Source: Mucilaginibacter saanensis
Lineage (GTDB): Bacteria; Bacteroidota; Bacteroidia; Sphingobacteriales; Sphingobacteriaceae
Assembly (NCBI RefSeq): GCF_014200575.1
Contig: NZ_JACHBZ010000001.1
Location: forward strand, 496,001-560,000
Direction: 5' to 3'
Length of the DNA: 64,000 bases
Shown here in pieces: positions 28,327 to 36,272 of the stretch. The translations under genes were made by a program, and so were the position numbers. The notes under the pieces were generated by a model. It ran no database searches and was not told the DNA's origin. It saw only the letters and a program-made list of their open reading frames with translations. Each line of letters opens with the position of its first letter. Within the stretch, counting starts at the first letter, position 1.

Positions 28327-28815
28327 ATGAAAAAATATCTGCTGATAACTTTATTAGCTTTTTACTGCGGTAATTTATTTGGGCAAAGTGTTACCCTTAA
28401 TGATCTTACCAATATATCAAACCTGCCTAATGATGAGGCTCATAATTACCTTGTTGTAGGTAAGGGATTCAGGAAAAATTACGTGCAGGATGTTAACAGC
28501 AACACGCTTGAATACCTACACAAAGTAAGCGCTGACAAAAAAGAGGAAACCGTAATAATAGGGGAGGGTGTTAAATTAAGTAATGGTACCATACTGCGTA
28601 CTGTTACCTACAAATCACAAACAACGCAGCATTTATTCAATTTAATAACCCAGGCAAAAAATGCCGGCTTAAAAATGAATATTCAGGGTGCCGATGCGAT
28701 GAACAACATTTACCTGTTTGATAACAACTTTTTTCATATCACTATTTTTGTAAACCGAAATAATAACTTCGGCTCTATTGAGATAAAACAAAAGGAGTTT
28801 CTGGGGTTTGATTAA
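28327..28815 (+). CDS. Secreted hypothetical protein
   Basis: The 162-residue product has a signal peptide (cleavage near LFGQ) and a mature part rich in Asn and Thr with alternating strands and helices (VTLNDLTNISNLPNDEAHNY, KAGLK-type helix LFNLITQAKNAGLKMNIQG, then FHITIFVNRNNNFGSIEIKQK). I recognise no family. It follows the acylase gene by 24 bases on the same strand, so a shared transcript is likely, but no functional link can be read from the sequence. Confidence 0.65.
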   Translation: MKKYLLITLLAFYCGNLFGQSVTLNDLTNISNLPNDEAHNYLVVGKGFRKNYVQDVNSNTLEYLHKVSADKKEETVIIGEGVKLSNGTILRTVTYKSQTTQHLFNLITQAKNAGLKMNIQGADAMNNIYLFDNNFFHITIFVNRNNNFGSIEIKQKEFLGFD

Positions 28816-28900
28816 CCAACGATTACTTTTTTTCTATCCGTTTAAACACACCTAAATCCCAAGCGGCTTTATTATATTGCATAACCAATTAATAAAGTCT

Positions 28901-29893
28901 ATGAAATTTATTAGCCGTAAAAAGTTTATAACTACTGCTGCGCTGGCTACAGCGGGTATTCCGTTTGGTTTGAATGCACTGGGTAAAAGCAGATCGACGC
29001 CAGAAACTTTGACTGATGATAACTTTGTTGATGCCCTGTCTGCCGAAAAAATTAAGGTAAGCATATTTTCAAAACACCTGCACTGGCTTAACTATACTGA
29101 TATGGCTGCTTTGGCTGCCGAAATGGGCTTTGACGGTGTTGACCTTACCGTAAGGCCAGACGGGCACGTATTACCAGAAAACGTTGCTATTGATTTGCCA
29201 AAGGCTGTTGCCGCGGTTGAAAAAACCGGGCTAAAGGTTTACTCCGTAGTAACCAACATTATGCACCCTGATGAAAAGTATGCAGCAGATATTTTAAAAT
29301 CAGCTTCGTCATTGGGTATCAAATATTATCGTACTGCCTGGTTTAACTACAACAAGAACATGACCATTCCGGCAAATTTGGAGATAATCAGTAAGCAAAT
29401 GGCCGGGCTGGCTGCCCTGAATAAAAAGCATGGTATACATGGTGCTTACCAAAACCATTCGGGCGATTTGTTTGGCGCATCGGTTTGGGATTTATGGCTG
29501 GCGCTTAAAGATCTGGATCCGGCATCAATAGGTTGTCAATATGATATCAGGCACGCCACCACCGAAGGGGCCGACACCTGGGCTACCTCTATACAGCCAC
29601 TGGTGCCTTATATTAAAACCACCAACATTAAAGATTTTTATTGGGAAAAGAAGGATGGAAAATGGCAGGTGAAAAGTGTACCGTTAGGTGAAGGGATGGT
29701 TGATTTTAAGAAATACTTTGAGGTAATTAGACAACACGACATCGGCGGGCCGGTTAGCCTGCATTGCGAATATGAACTGGGCGGTGCGCAGGATGGCGCC
29801 AAACAATTAACCATAAGCAAACAGCAATTTACCACAGCCGTACAAAAAGACCTGGTTACGTTAAGGGGATGGTTAAAGGATAATGGCTTATAA
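28901..29893 (+). CDS. Sugar phosphate isomerase/epimerase family TIM-barrel protein with export signal
   Basis: The 330-residue protein starts with SRKKFITTAALATAGIPFG, a signal of the type seen in Bacteroidota exported isomerase-like proteins; it has an RKKF stretch but not the full twin-arginine motif. The body is an AP-endonuclease-2-type TIM barrel: MAALAAEMGFDGVDLTVRP, GVYQNHSG-like AYQNHSGDLFG, CQYDIRHATTEG, TTNIKDFYW and LHCEYELGG with the expected metal-binding Glu, Asp and His residues. It probably acts on a sugar or sugar-derived substrate in the periplasm. I chose the ATG at 28901; the open frame starts eight codons earlier at a TTG. It is a single-gene unit. Confidence 0.85.
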   Translation: MKFISRKKFITTAALATAGIPFGLNALGKSRSTPETLTDDNFVDALSAEKIKVSIFSKHLHWLNYTDMAALAAEMGFDGVDLTVRPDGHVLPENVAIDLPKAVAAVEKTGLKVYSVVTNIMHPDEKYAADILKSASSLGIKYYRTAWFNYNKNMTIPANLEIISKQMAGLAALNKKHGIHGAYQNHSGDLFGASVWDLWLALKDLDPASIGCQYDIRHATTEGADTWATSIQPLVPYIKTTNIKDFYWEKKDGKWQVKSVPLGEGMVDFKKYFEVIRQHDIGGPVSLHCEYELGGAQDGAKQLTISKQQFTTAVQKDLVTLRGWLKDNGL

Positions 29894-29977
29894 TAATCAA
29901 ACAATAAAAATGCCTGCGTTATGCATAAATGAAGATTAAATGAATTAATTAATTTATAACTAACTTATTTCAAACAA

Positions 29978-30010
29978 TTTGCATTTATAACAAGTTTGTT
30001 ACTATATTTA
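29978..30010 (+). promoter_or_regulatory. Candidate Bacteroidota-type promoter of the DoxX gene
   Basis: TTTG at 29978-29981 and TATATTTA at 30003-30010 are separated by 21 bases, matching the -33 TTTG and -7 TAnnTTTG pattern with one mismatch. The start codon lies about 80 bases downstream, leaving an untranslated leader of about 70 bases. Confidence 0.4.
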
Positions 30011-30079
30011 GTACAGGTAATACATACCGTTTTAACTCCATAAAACGGTGCTTACCAAAACCAATTAACCTTTAAAAAA

Positions 30080-30085
30080 AGGAGG
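30080..30085 (+). promoter_or_regulatory. Strong Shine-Dalgarno site before DoxX
   Basis: AGGAGG ends 6 bases before the ATG at 30092. Almost no other gene here has such a site; Bacteroidota translation normally does without it. Confidence 0.6.
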
Positions 30086-30091
30086 CTTGTC

Positions 30092-30532
30092 ATGAACATG
30101 GTTCATAAAATTGAGAACTGGGGCGATACCCATCACCCTAAAATCCTTGACCTGATGCGCATTGCGCTTGGCGTGTTTTTATTGTTAAAAGGTATAGCCT
30201 TTATGGAAAATACAGCTTACCTGAAAAGCCTTATTGATGGTCAAAATGTAGTTGATTTATCGCCCATGCTGTTAATGATGGTGGTTTATTATGTAACCTT
30301 TGCACACATGGTTGGGGGGGTACTGATAGCCATAGGTATATTGACGAGGGCAGCATCTATTGTTCAGATCCCGATAGTTTTGGGTGCCGTATTTTTAACC
30401 AGTATTTTTAATGAACCCATTAATGCTACCGCCTGGCCATCTATAGTGGCCCTGGTGCTGCTGGTTGTATTTGCTGTTTTAGGTTCGGGCCCTATATCGT
30501 TAGATAAATACCTCGCGGAATGCAGCGAATAA
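30092..30532 (+). CDS. DoxX family membrane protein
   Basis: The 146-residue protein has four TM helices (about 18-40, 60-85, 88-105, 115-135) in the DoxX pattern: LDLMRIALGVFLLLKGIAF at the start and FAHMVGGVLIAIGILTRAA in the middle. DoxX proteins are linked to thiosulfate oxidation, carotenoid or oxidative-stress functions and are often just called membrane subunits; the role here is unknown. Unusually for this window a strong GGAGG lies 6 bases before the ATG, which supports the chosen start and suggests high translation. Confidence 0.88.
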   Translation: MNMVHKIENWGDTHHPKILDLMRIALGVFLLLKGIAFMENTAYLKSLIDGQNVVDLSPMLLMMVVYYVTFAHMVGGVLIAIGILTRAASIVQIPIVLGAVFLTSIFNEPINATAWPSIVALVLLVVFAVLGSGPISLDKYLAECSE

Positions 30533-30552
30533 CAGGTTAGCCATATAAATGG

Positions 30553-30828
30553 CTAATATCCAGTTACCAGTTCATCGGCATAACACCATAACCATCGCTC
30601 GCCGGGCTCGGCCGATATAACAACCGGGTGGCCTGTAGCATGGAAATGTTTTGTCATGTGTGTATTTGGCGAACTGTCACAGCATAGCGTAACGCCACAG
30701 GTTTGACAGGTACGTAGGTGCATCCACGAGGAATGCGTTTTTACGCACTCCTCGCAAATGTAGTCCTGGGGGTGTTTAATATCGGTAACTGCTGCCAGGT
30801 GCTGGCATATTTCATCTTCCTGCATCAT
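30553..30828 (-). CDS. UBP-type zinc finger protein
   Basis: The 91-residue protein is a stand-alone zf-UBP domain. Zinc-ligand candidates in order are C8, H10, C25, C28, C41, C44, C49, H57 and H63 or H67. The end RWLWCYADE (78-86) corresponds to the WCY segment that in eukaryotic USP5 or HDAC6 fingers shapes the pocket for the free ubiquitin tail. Bacteria without ubiquitin still encode such fingers; the ligand is unknown. The ATG overlaps the stop of the upstream fusion protein by one base (TAATG), so the two are translationally coupled and probably function together. Confidence 0.85.
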   Translation of the reverse strand: MMQEDEICQHLAAVTDIKHPQDYICEECVKTHSSWMHLRTCQTCGVTLCCDSSPNTHMTKHFHATGHPVVISAEPGERWLWCYADELVTGY

Positions 30829-32489
30829 TAAACTTCTGCTAAGTATTTGTGTACAAAACTAATGGCCATGGATCCTTCGCCTACTGCTGATGCTACACGA
30901 TTCATGGCTCCGGCACGTACGTCGCCGGCTGCAAATATGCCTGAGCAACTGGTTTCTAATAAAAACGGATCGCGTTTCAACTTCCATATTTTACCAAAAC
31001 CCTCGTAACTGCGTAACTCTCTGCCGGTTTCAATAAAATCCTTGCTGTTTTTTATAATGTCAAGTTTTATCCAGTCGGTGTATGGTTTGGCGCCAATAAA
31101 AATATATAAGGCATTGGCTACTTTGGTAGTTGTTGCCTGTGTTTTACAATTACGCAGCGTAAGTTTTTCGAGGCAGTTGGTGCCCTCTGCTTCAATTATC
31201 TCCGTATCAGGTATAACCTCAATGTTCGGCGTGTCCGCAATCTGATTAATCAGGTAGGCCGACATAGTAGCCACCAAATCTTCCCGGCGAATGATGATAT
31301 ACACATTCTTAGCAAATTTAGACAGGTGCATAGCGGCCTGCCCTGCAGAGTTGCCTCCGCCTGTTACATATACCTCTTTGCCGGTACAGGCAGTGGCTTC
31401 TGTAGTAGCTGCGCCATAATAAATGCCGGCCCCGGTGTAATTTTCAACACCTTTTACCTCCAGTTTGCGATAGTCAACCCCGGTGGTAATTACCACAGTA
31501 CGGCTAATGATTTCCGGGCCATCGTCCAGTATAATTGTTTTATAGCCGTCTTTCTGTTTAATATCACTTACTGATTGCGGCGATAAAAACTCGGCTCCTA
31601 AACGCATAGCCTGGCTTATGGCGCGCCTGGTAAGGTCGGCACCACTCAGGCCCGCAGGGAAACCAAGATAGTTTTCAATGCGCGAACTGGTACCTGCTTG
31701 GCCGCCTGGTGCCTTACGTTCAATCAATAAAGTTTTTAAACCTTCTGATGCGCCGTAAACAGCGGCAGCCAGCCCTGCTGGCCCTGCGCCTATGATCACC
31801 ACGTCATAAACATCAGTGAGCGTCTGTGGGTTTTTATCCAGTTTTTCGGCGATGGCCTTTATAGTTGGTTTCGCTATATAGCTGCCATCTTCAAATACTA
31901 CCAGCGGCAGGCAGTCCGTAGTTAAGTTATTAAGTGATAAAATACCGCCTGCATCTATGTTTTTTTCTACATCTAACCAGCGGTAAGGTATCAGGTTGCC
32001 CGCCAAAAAGTCTTTTATTTGGTGCGATTGCGGCGAAAACTGATAGCCCAATAGTTTAATACCCACAAATTCGGGTACATAGCTATTTTGCCAGTCGTCA
32101 AGCAGGTCATTTATTACCGGGAAAAGCTTTTCTTCCGGCGGATCCCATGGTTTCATCAGGTAATAGTCAAGCTGCACATCATTAATGGCTTTTATGGCAG
32201 CTTCCGTATCGGAGTAAGCGGTAAGCAATACACGCTTGGCATCCGGATATATTTTTTTGGCTTTTTCAAGAAACTTAACACCTTCCATCTCGGGCATGCG
32301 CTGGTCGCAAAGAAACAGGGCAACCACGTCAGAGCCATTTCTAAGCTCGGTTAGGCTTTCGAGTGCTTCATGTGCCGACGTTGTACTCAGTATTTTGTAC
32401 TCTTTACCATACTGCGATCTTAAATCGCGGCTTATGGACCGCAGTACCTGCGGGTCATCATCAATTGAAAATATTATGGGGCGGCTCAT
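30828..32489 (-). CDS. Response regulator / glutaredoxin-like / thioredoxin-reductase-like fusion flavoprotein
   Basis: Three parts are visible in 553 residues. Residues 1-125 are a receiver domain with acidic triplet D10-D12, phosphoacceptor Asp62 (FLCDQRMPEMEG), Thr90 and Lys113. Residues about 140-220 look like a glutaredoxin fold (YRWLDVEKN, LPLVVFEDGSYIAKP) with the CxxC position replaced by SPQSH. Residues 227-553 are a two-dinucleotide-binding reductase: FAD motif GAGPAG (234-239), NADPH motif GGGNSAG (377-383), FAD motif GIFAAGDVR (518-525). Where thioredoxin reductase has CATC this protein has AATTEAT, so no redox disulfide exists there. It probably passes electrons to something else, or senses redox state, under phosphorylation control. 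Coupled to the zinc finger. Confidence 0.88.
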   Translation of the reverse strand: MSRPIIFSIDDDPQVLRSISRDLRSQYGKEYKILSTTSAHEALESLTELRNGSDVVALFLCDQRMPEMEGVKFLEKAKKIYPDAKRVLLTAYSDTEAAIKAINDVQLDYYLMKPWDPPEEKLFPVINDLLDDWQNSYVPEFVGIKLLGYQFSPQSHQIKDFLAGNLIPYRWLDVEKNIDAGGILSLNNLTTDCLPLVVFEDGSYIAKPTIKAIAEKLDKNPQTLTDVYDVVIIGAGPAGLAAAVYGASEGLKTLLIERKAPGGQAGTSSRIENYLGFPAGLSGADLTRRAISQAMRLGAEFLSPQSVSDIKQKDGYKTIILDDGPEIISRTVVITTGVDYRKLEVKGVENYTGAGIYYGAATTEATACTGKEVYVTGGGNSAGQAAMHLSKFAKNVYIIIRREDLVATMSAYLINQIADTPNIEVIPDTEIIEAEGTNCLEKLTLRNCKTQATTTKVANALYIFIGAKPYTDWIKLDIIKNSKDFIETGRELRSYEGFGKIWKLKRDPFLLETSCSGIFAAGDVRAGAMNRVASAVGEGSMAISFVHKYLAEV

Positions 32490-32542
32490 AGGGTCTTTTC
32501 TAAAGGTAAATTATTAATATTCTATCAGGTATCGGGTAGTTC

Positions 32543-32617
32543 GTATCAAGATTCTTTTAGAGCTAATAGTACTACTTTGAGAAACTGTCTTGATACTTGA
32601 TACTCTCTACTTGATAC
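32543..32617. repeat. CTTGATAC direct and inverted repeats
   Basis: Three copies of CTTGATAC (32589, 32596 and 32610) and the inverted GTATCAAGA (32543-32551), which pairs with TCTTGATAC (32588-32596), fill the 135-base gap between the cNMP-kinase gene and the fusion gene. The stem could weaken read-through inside the operon, or the copies could be protein binding sites. Short satellite-like repeats of this look may occur between other genes of the genome. Confidence 0.5.
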
Positions 32618-32624
32618 TCATAAG

Positions 32625-34025
32625 CTATCCGTCAATCAGGAAGCAAACACTAAACACGGTATGCCCGGGTTGTGATTTTACTTTTATGGAGCCACGGTGT
32701 TGTTTTACAATACGTTGCACAACCTCAAGCCCCATGCCGGTTCCTTTGCCCATTTCTTTTGTAGTAAAGAACGGATCAAACACCAGGCTTTGTATATCCG
32801 GCGGAATGCCCGGCCCATCATCAACTATAAAAACTTCAACAAACTCACGGTCGCGGCGGGTTTTAATGGTTAGCGTACCTTTACCGCTGGGTTCCATAGC
32901 ATCAATGGCGTTATCAATCAGGTTAGTCCATACCTGGTTAAGCTCGCCTATCAGGGCCTTAACTTCGGGCAGGGTTTCATCAAAATCTTCAACAACGTTA
33001 ATGTTCCCTTTTCTTATCTTATAGCCAAGCATGGTAAGCGTGTTGCGGATGCCTATGTGTATATCGGCATATTGCTTGTCCTGTGCCCTGTCCATGTGGG
33101 TAAAAGTTTTAACAGAACTTACCAGTTCAGCTATGCGCCTTGCCGATTCCTGGATGTCCCGTACCATTTTTTCGGTAATCAGCATATCGCTTATCCAGTT
33201 TAATACATGGGTTAAACTTTCAGCTGGGGTATTTTGCTTAAATACTTCCAGCGCGTCAATGGAGCAATTAAAATCAACGTAGCTTTCGGCAATCTCGTAG
33301 CTGTTTTCTACTTCATTTTCATCAAACCATTCAATTATTTCATCTTCGCGTTTGGTGCGTTGTTTAAGGCTAAGCCGGGTTGTGTTTTTATCATCAAGCA
33401 GTGCAAACAAGTTTTGAGTAATGGCGCTAATCTGTTCAACACTCATCTTAATGCTAAAGATGGTCTTGATGCTTTCTGGTTCCTGCTCCAGGTGTTTTTT
33501 TAATGTTAACGAATCACGTACAATAGCCGATGCCGGATTGTTTAACTCATGCGCAAGCCCTGCCGATAATTTACCCAGCGCCATCATTTTTTCATTTTGC
33601 TGCTGCAGGGCAGTAAAATCACGAACACGGGTGGTCATGATATTAACCAGTGCCTGCGTAAGTTCATAATGATTTTTTATCATGTCAGGTATCAGCTCAG
33701 TCTTAAAGCTGCGCATTTGCAGCTTACCCACAGCCTGAGCATATCCTTTTGAAATTTTACCTCTTGAAAACGGCAGGTACCCAGTAATATTTCCAGGGCC
33801 TACAACTGTAAAATCGCGCCGGGAGCTGCCCTGCATCATGAAAAAGCGCATGCTGCCATCAACCATAATATGGGGGCCGCTCATGGGCTCGCCGGGTTGC
33901 ATCAGATATTCCCCATCCTCAAGAATGTTGTCCACGCTGTTGTCTAACAACCATTGCAGTTGATCTTCAGGTACTCCATTAAAAGCTTCGAGCGATTGCA
34001 GCCAGGATGCGGTTATAGTTTGCAT
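32625..34025 (-). CDS. Cyclic-nucleotide-binding-domain histidine kinase
   Basis: The 466-residue cytosolic kinase has an N-terminal cNMP-binding/Crp-like beta-roll (about 10-115; EDGEYLMQPGEPMSG, VVGPGNITGYLPFSRG), a short helix, a DHp domain with His159 (LGKLSAGLAHELNNPASA) and a HATPase domain (NQVWTNLIDNAIDAMEPSG, DDGPGIPPD, KGTGMGLEVVQRIVKQH). No TM segment is seen. It lies directly upstream of the receiver-domain fusion and is its probable phosphodonor. The roll lacks the full RxAS-type phosphate cassette of cAMP receptors, so the ligand may be something other than a cyclic nucleotide. Confidence 0.88.
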   Translation of the reverse strand: MQTITASWLQSLEAFNGVPEDQLQWLLDNSVDNILEDGEYLMQPGEPMSGPHIMVDGSMRFFMMQGSSRRDFTVVGPGNITGYLPFSRGKISKGYAQAVGKLQMRSFKTELIPDMIKNHYELTQALVNIMTTRVRDFTALQQQNEKMMALGKLSAGLAHELNNPASAIVRDSLTLKKHLEQEPESIKTIFSIKMSVEQISAITQNLFALLDDKNTTRLSLKQRTKREDEIIEWFDENEVENSYEIAESYVDFNCSIDALEVFKQNTPAESLTHVLNWISDMLITEKMVRDIQESARRIAELVSSVKTFTHMDRAQDKQYADIHIGIRNTLTMLGYKIRKGNINVVEDFDETLPEVKALIGELNQVWTNLIDNAIDAMEPSGKGTLTIKTRRDREFVEVFIVDDGPGIPPDIQSLVFDPFFTTKEMGKGTGMGLEVVQRIVKQHRGSIKVKSQPGHTVFSVCFLIDG

Positions 34026-34175
34026 GTATTAAAATTAGCTATTATTATTCAATGGTTTTGCGGGTGCATAAACAATTATGCCCATACCAAACCAGGCAAA
34101 ATTGCTTTTGCTAAAATACGCATGATTTTTAAATTGGATAGCTAAACCCAATTTAAGTTACAGTACGATGTTAAA

Positions 34176-34922
34176 TTATATCCACTTGCTCAGAAACTGG
34201 CCAAAGGGTTCTTTGTACTGATCGCCAACGGTAATATTCACGGTGCCAATTTGCAGCGCATTGCGGGTAATGGAGTTTATTTTATCAAGTGACACAATGT
34301 AGGAGCGGTGTACCCGCATAAAACGTTTGGAGGGTAATTTTTCTTCGAGTGCCTTTAAGCTGGTGAGGGACAGCAACGGCTTTTCTGTATTTTGAAGATA
34401 TATTTTTACGTAATCTTTAAGGCCCTCCATGTATAAGATATCTTTAAGTGCAATACGTACCAGTTGATACTCAATTTTTAAAAATAAATAATCTTCTTCT
34501 GGATGCTGGGGAACGGCATCCGGGGCGGCAGCTGTATTTGAACGCTGCAGTAATTCAACATAGGTTAAGGCTTTGTTTGATGCATGCAAAAATTCCTCGT
34601 AATTAAAAGGCTTAAGCAAATAGTCAAGCGCATCAACCTTGTAACCTTCAAGCGCAAACTGATTGTAAGCGGTTGTAAAAATGATGCGGGGTTTGTTGGC
34701 ACTCCGGCTATCCAATACGCGGGCCAGTTCAATACCGTTTAAATTGGGCATTTGTATATCCAGAAAAACAAGGTCGATCTTTTGGGTTTGCAGGCCAACC
34801 AGTGCTTCAACAGCGCTGGAGTACCTGCCTGCCAGTTTTAAAAATGGTGTTTGCTCAATAAAGGTACAAACCAAGCCAAGCGCCAGTGGCTCATCATCAA
34901 CTGCTATACAATTTAATATCAT
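34176..34922 (-). CDS. LytTR-family response regulator
   Basis: The 248-residue regulator has a receiver domain (D9-D10, phosphoacceptor Asp55 in LVFLDIQMPNLNG) and a C-terminal LytTR DNA-binding domain (about 140-245; LVRIALKDILYMEGLKDYV, FMRVHRSYIVSLDKI). It overlaps the kinase gene by 4 bases. Such pairs in Bacteroidota regulate neighbouring outer-membrane genes; the divergent TonB receptor at 36273 is a candidate target, which is inference. Confidence 0.92.
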   Translation of the reverse strand: MILNCIAVDDEPLALGLVCTFIEQTPFLKLAGRYSSAVEALVGLQTQKIDLVFLDIQMPNLNGIELARVLDSRSANKPRIIFTTAYNQFALEGYKVDALDYLLKPFNYEEFLHASNKALTYVELLQRSNTAAAPDAVPQHPEEDYLFLKIEYQLVRIALKDILYMEGLKDYVKIYLQNTEKPLLSLTSLKALEEKLPSKRFMRVHRSYIVSLDKINSITRNALQIGTVNITVGDQYKEPFGQFLSKWI

Positions 34923-35989
34923 GCCAGGTTGAGGGTTAGGTTAACGTTATAAGTATTGGCTGTGGTGTTTTCGTCTATCAACAAGGTATACTTACCCGGA
35001 TAAAGCAGGTCAAGACGGCGTATGGTATTGGTTAAACCGATACCCTTATTTTCTTCAATATTGGTGTTATGATCTTTAAATATACCATTCTGCACCTCCA
35101 ATACCAGTTCATTGGCATGTTGCCTGATATTAATGATGATACTGCTGGGCAGGGTAGCGCTAATGCCATGTTTAAAAGCGTTTTCAACAAAAGGTAAAAT
35201 TATCATTGGTGCTACCGGCATGTCATTTAAATCGGGCGGTAGGTTAAATGCTATGGTAACCTTATCCGTAAGGCGCAACTGCATTAAGCTAATGTAATCT
35301 TTTATAAAGGCAATTTCCTGGCTGAGTAATGCTGTACTGTGCTGGGTATCATATAGCACATACCGCATCATGCGTGATAGCTGGTGCAGCGCCTTGCGTG
35401 ATGTATCGGCATTAATCAGTGTAAGTGCATAAATATTATTAAGCGTATTGAAAAAGAAATGCGGATTGATCTGTGCTTTCAGGAACGACAGTTCGGAGCT
35501 TATTTTATCCTGCTCCAGAGCCTCGCGCAGCCTAATGTCACTTTGCCATTTTTGTATGGCGGTTATGCTGGTGCTGATACCCAAAACCAAAGAAATAATA
35601 AATATCATGGCAAGATCAAAATCGTGGCGGTTGTTACGCGGTTTTGGGGGGCCATGCTTGTGAAAGGCAGTGTCCATCAACTGGTGCATATTGAGCCAGC
35701 TATCTGTAAAGCTGTTTATTAAATATATAACAGTTATTAAAGCCAGTACAAACAAAAAGTACATGCCGGTACGGTGTTTTAATAAAAGCTGCGGCACCAG
35801 TAGGCCCGAGTTAACATAAAATGCTATCACCAGCATACTTAAAACAATAGCCTGCTTTATCCAGAACTGGTAGGGGAGTTCGATATTCCATGATAGCGGC
35901 TGGTACAGAAATAATCCGAGGCCCAGTACTACCCAGGTAAGTACATGTATAAGTATGGTTATAGAATTACTTTTTGATTTAAGGCTCAT
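34919..35989 (-). CDS. LytS/YehU-type sensor histidine kinase
   Basis: The 356-residue protein has four TM helices in its first 150 residues (about 12-28, 44-62, 74-95, 128-145), then the His-kinase core with KAQINPHFFFNTLNNIYAL, the HisKA-7-type signature in which the His is phosphorylated, and an ATPase region with APMIILPFVENAFKHGI. It pairs with the LytTR regulator. The loop between TM3 and TM4 contains HKHGPPKPRNNRHD, a His/Pro-rich stretch that might bind a metal or ligand. Confidence 0.9.
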   Translation of the reverse strand: MSLKSKSNSITILIHVLTWVVLGLGLFLYQPLSWNIELPYQFWIKQAIVLSMLVIAFYVNSGLLVPQLLLKHRTGMYFLFVLALITVIYLINSFTDSWLNMHQLMDTAFHKHGPPKPRNNRHDFDLAMIFIISLVLGISTSITAIQKWQSDIRLREALEQDKISSELSFLKAQINPHFFFNTLNNIYALTLINADTSRKALHQLSRMMRYVLYDTQHSTALLSQEIAFIKDYISLMQLRLTDKVTIAFNLPPDLNDMPVAPMIILPFVENAFKHGISATLPSSIIINIRQHANELVLEVQNGIFKDHNTNIEENKGIGLTNTIRRLDLLYPGKYTLLIDENTTANTYNVNLTLNLA

Positions 35990-36272
35990 GGATTGCGTAT
36001 TGTTGGTTGCCGCTATGTGATAAATTTAAACATATAATTTGTCAATATTACTAATCAAAAAAGGCATTGGTCAATCATAATCGCTCAAGAGGCAAAACTT
36101 ACCGACCGGCAGTCAATATCAGTCTTTAAAAAGCTTAATATGGCAATATGCAGATAACCAGATGCTTTTATGGGTTAAAAACAGGCCTTTATCTATGTGT
36201 TTACAGCCGCGGTCTATTGTGTTTTTTACAGTAAAGGTATTGGTGTTGATTTGCCCAACAACATCACGAACA

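Noticed and set aside
30828..32489. Ordinary thioredoxin reductase
   Set aside because: The CATC motif is absent and a receiver domain is fused to it.
32590..33024. Plus-strand open frame of 144 codons over the kinase gene
   Set aside because: It is a shadow of the minus-strand kinase, with low-complexity composition and no domain.
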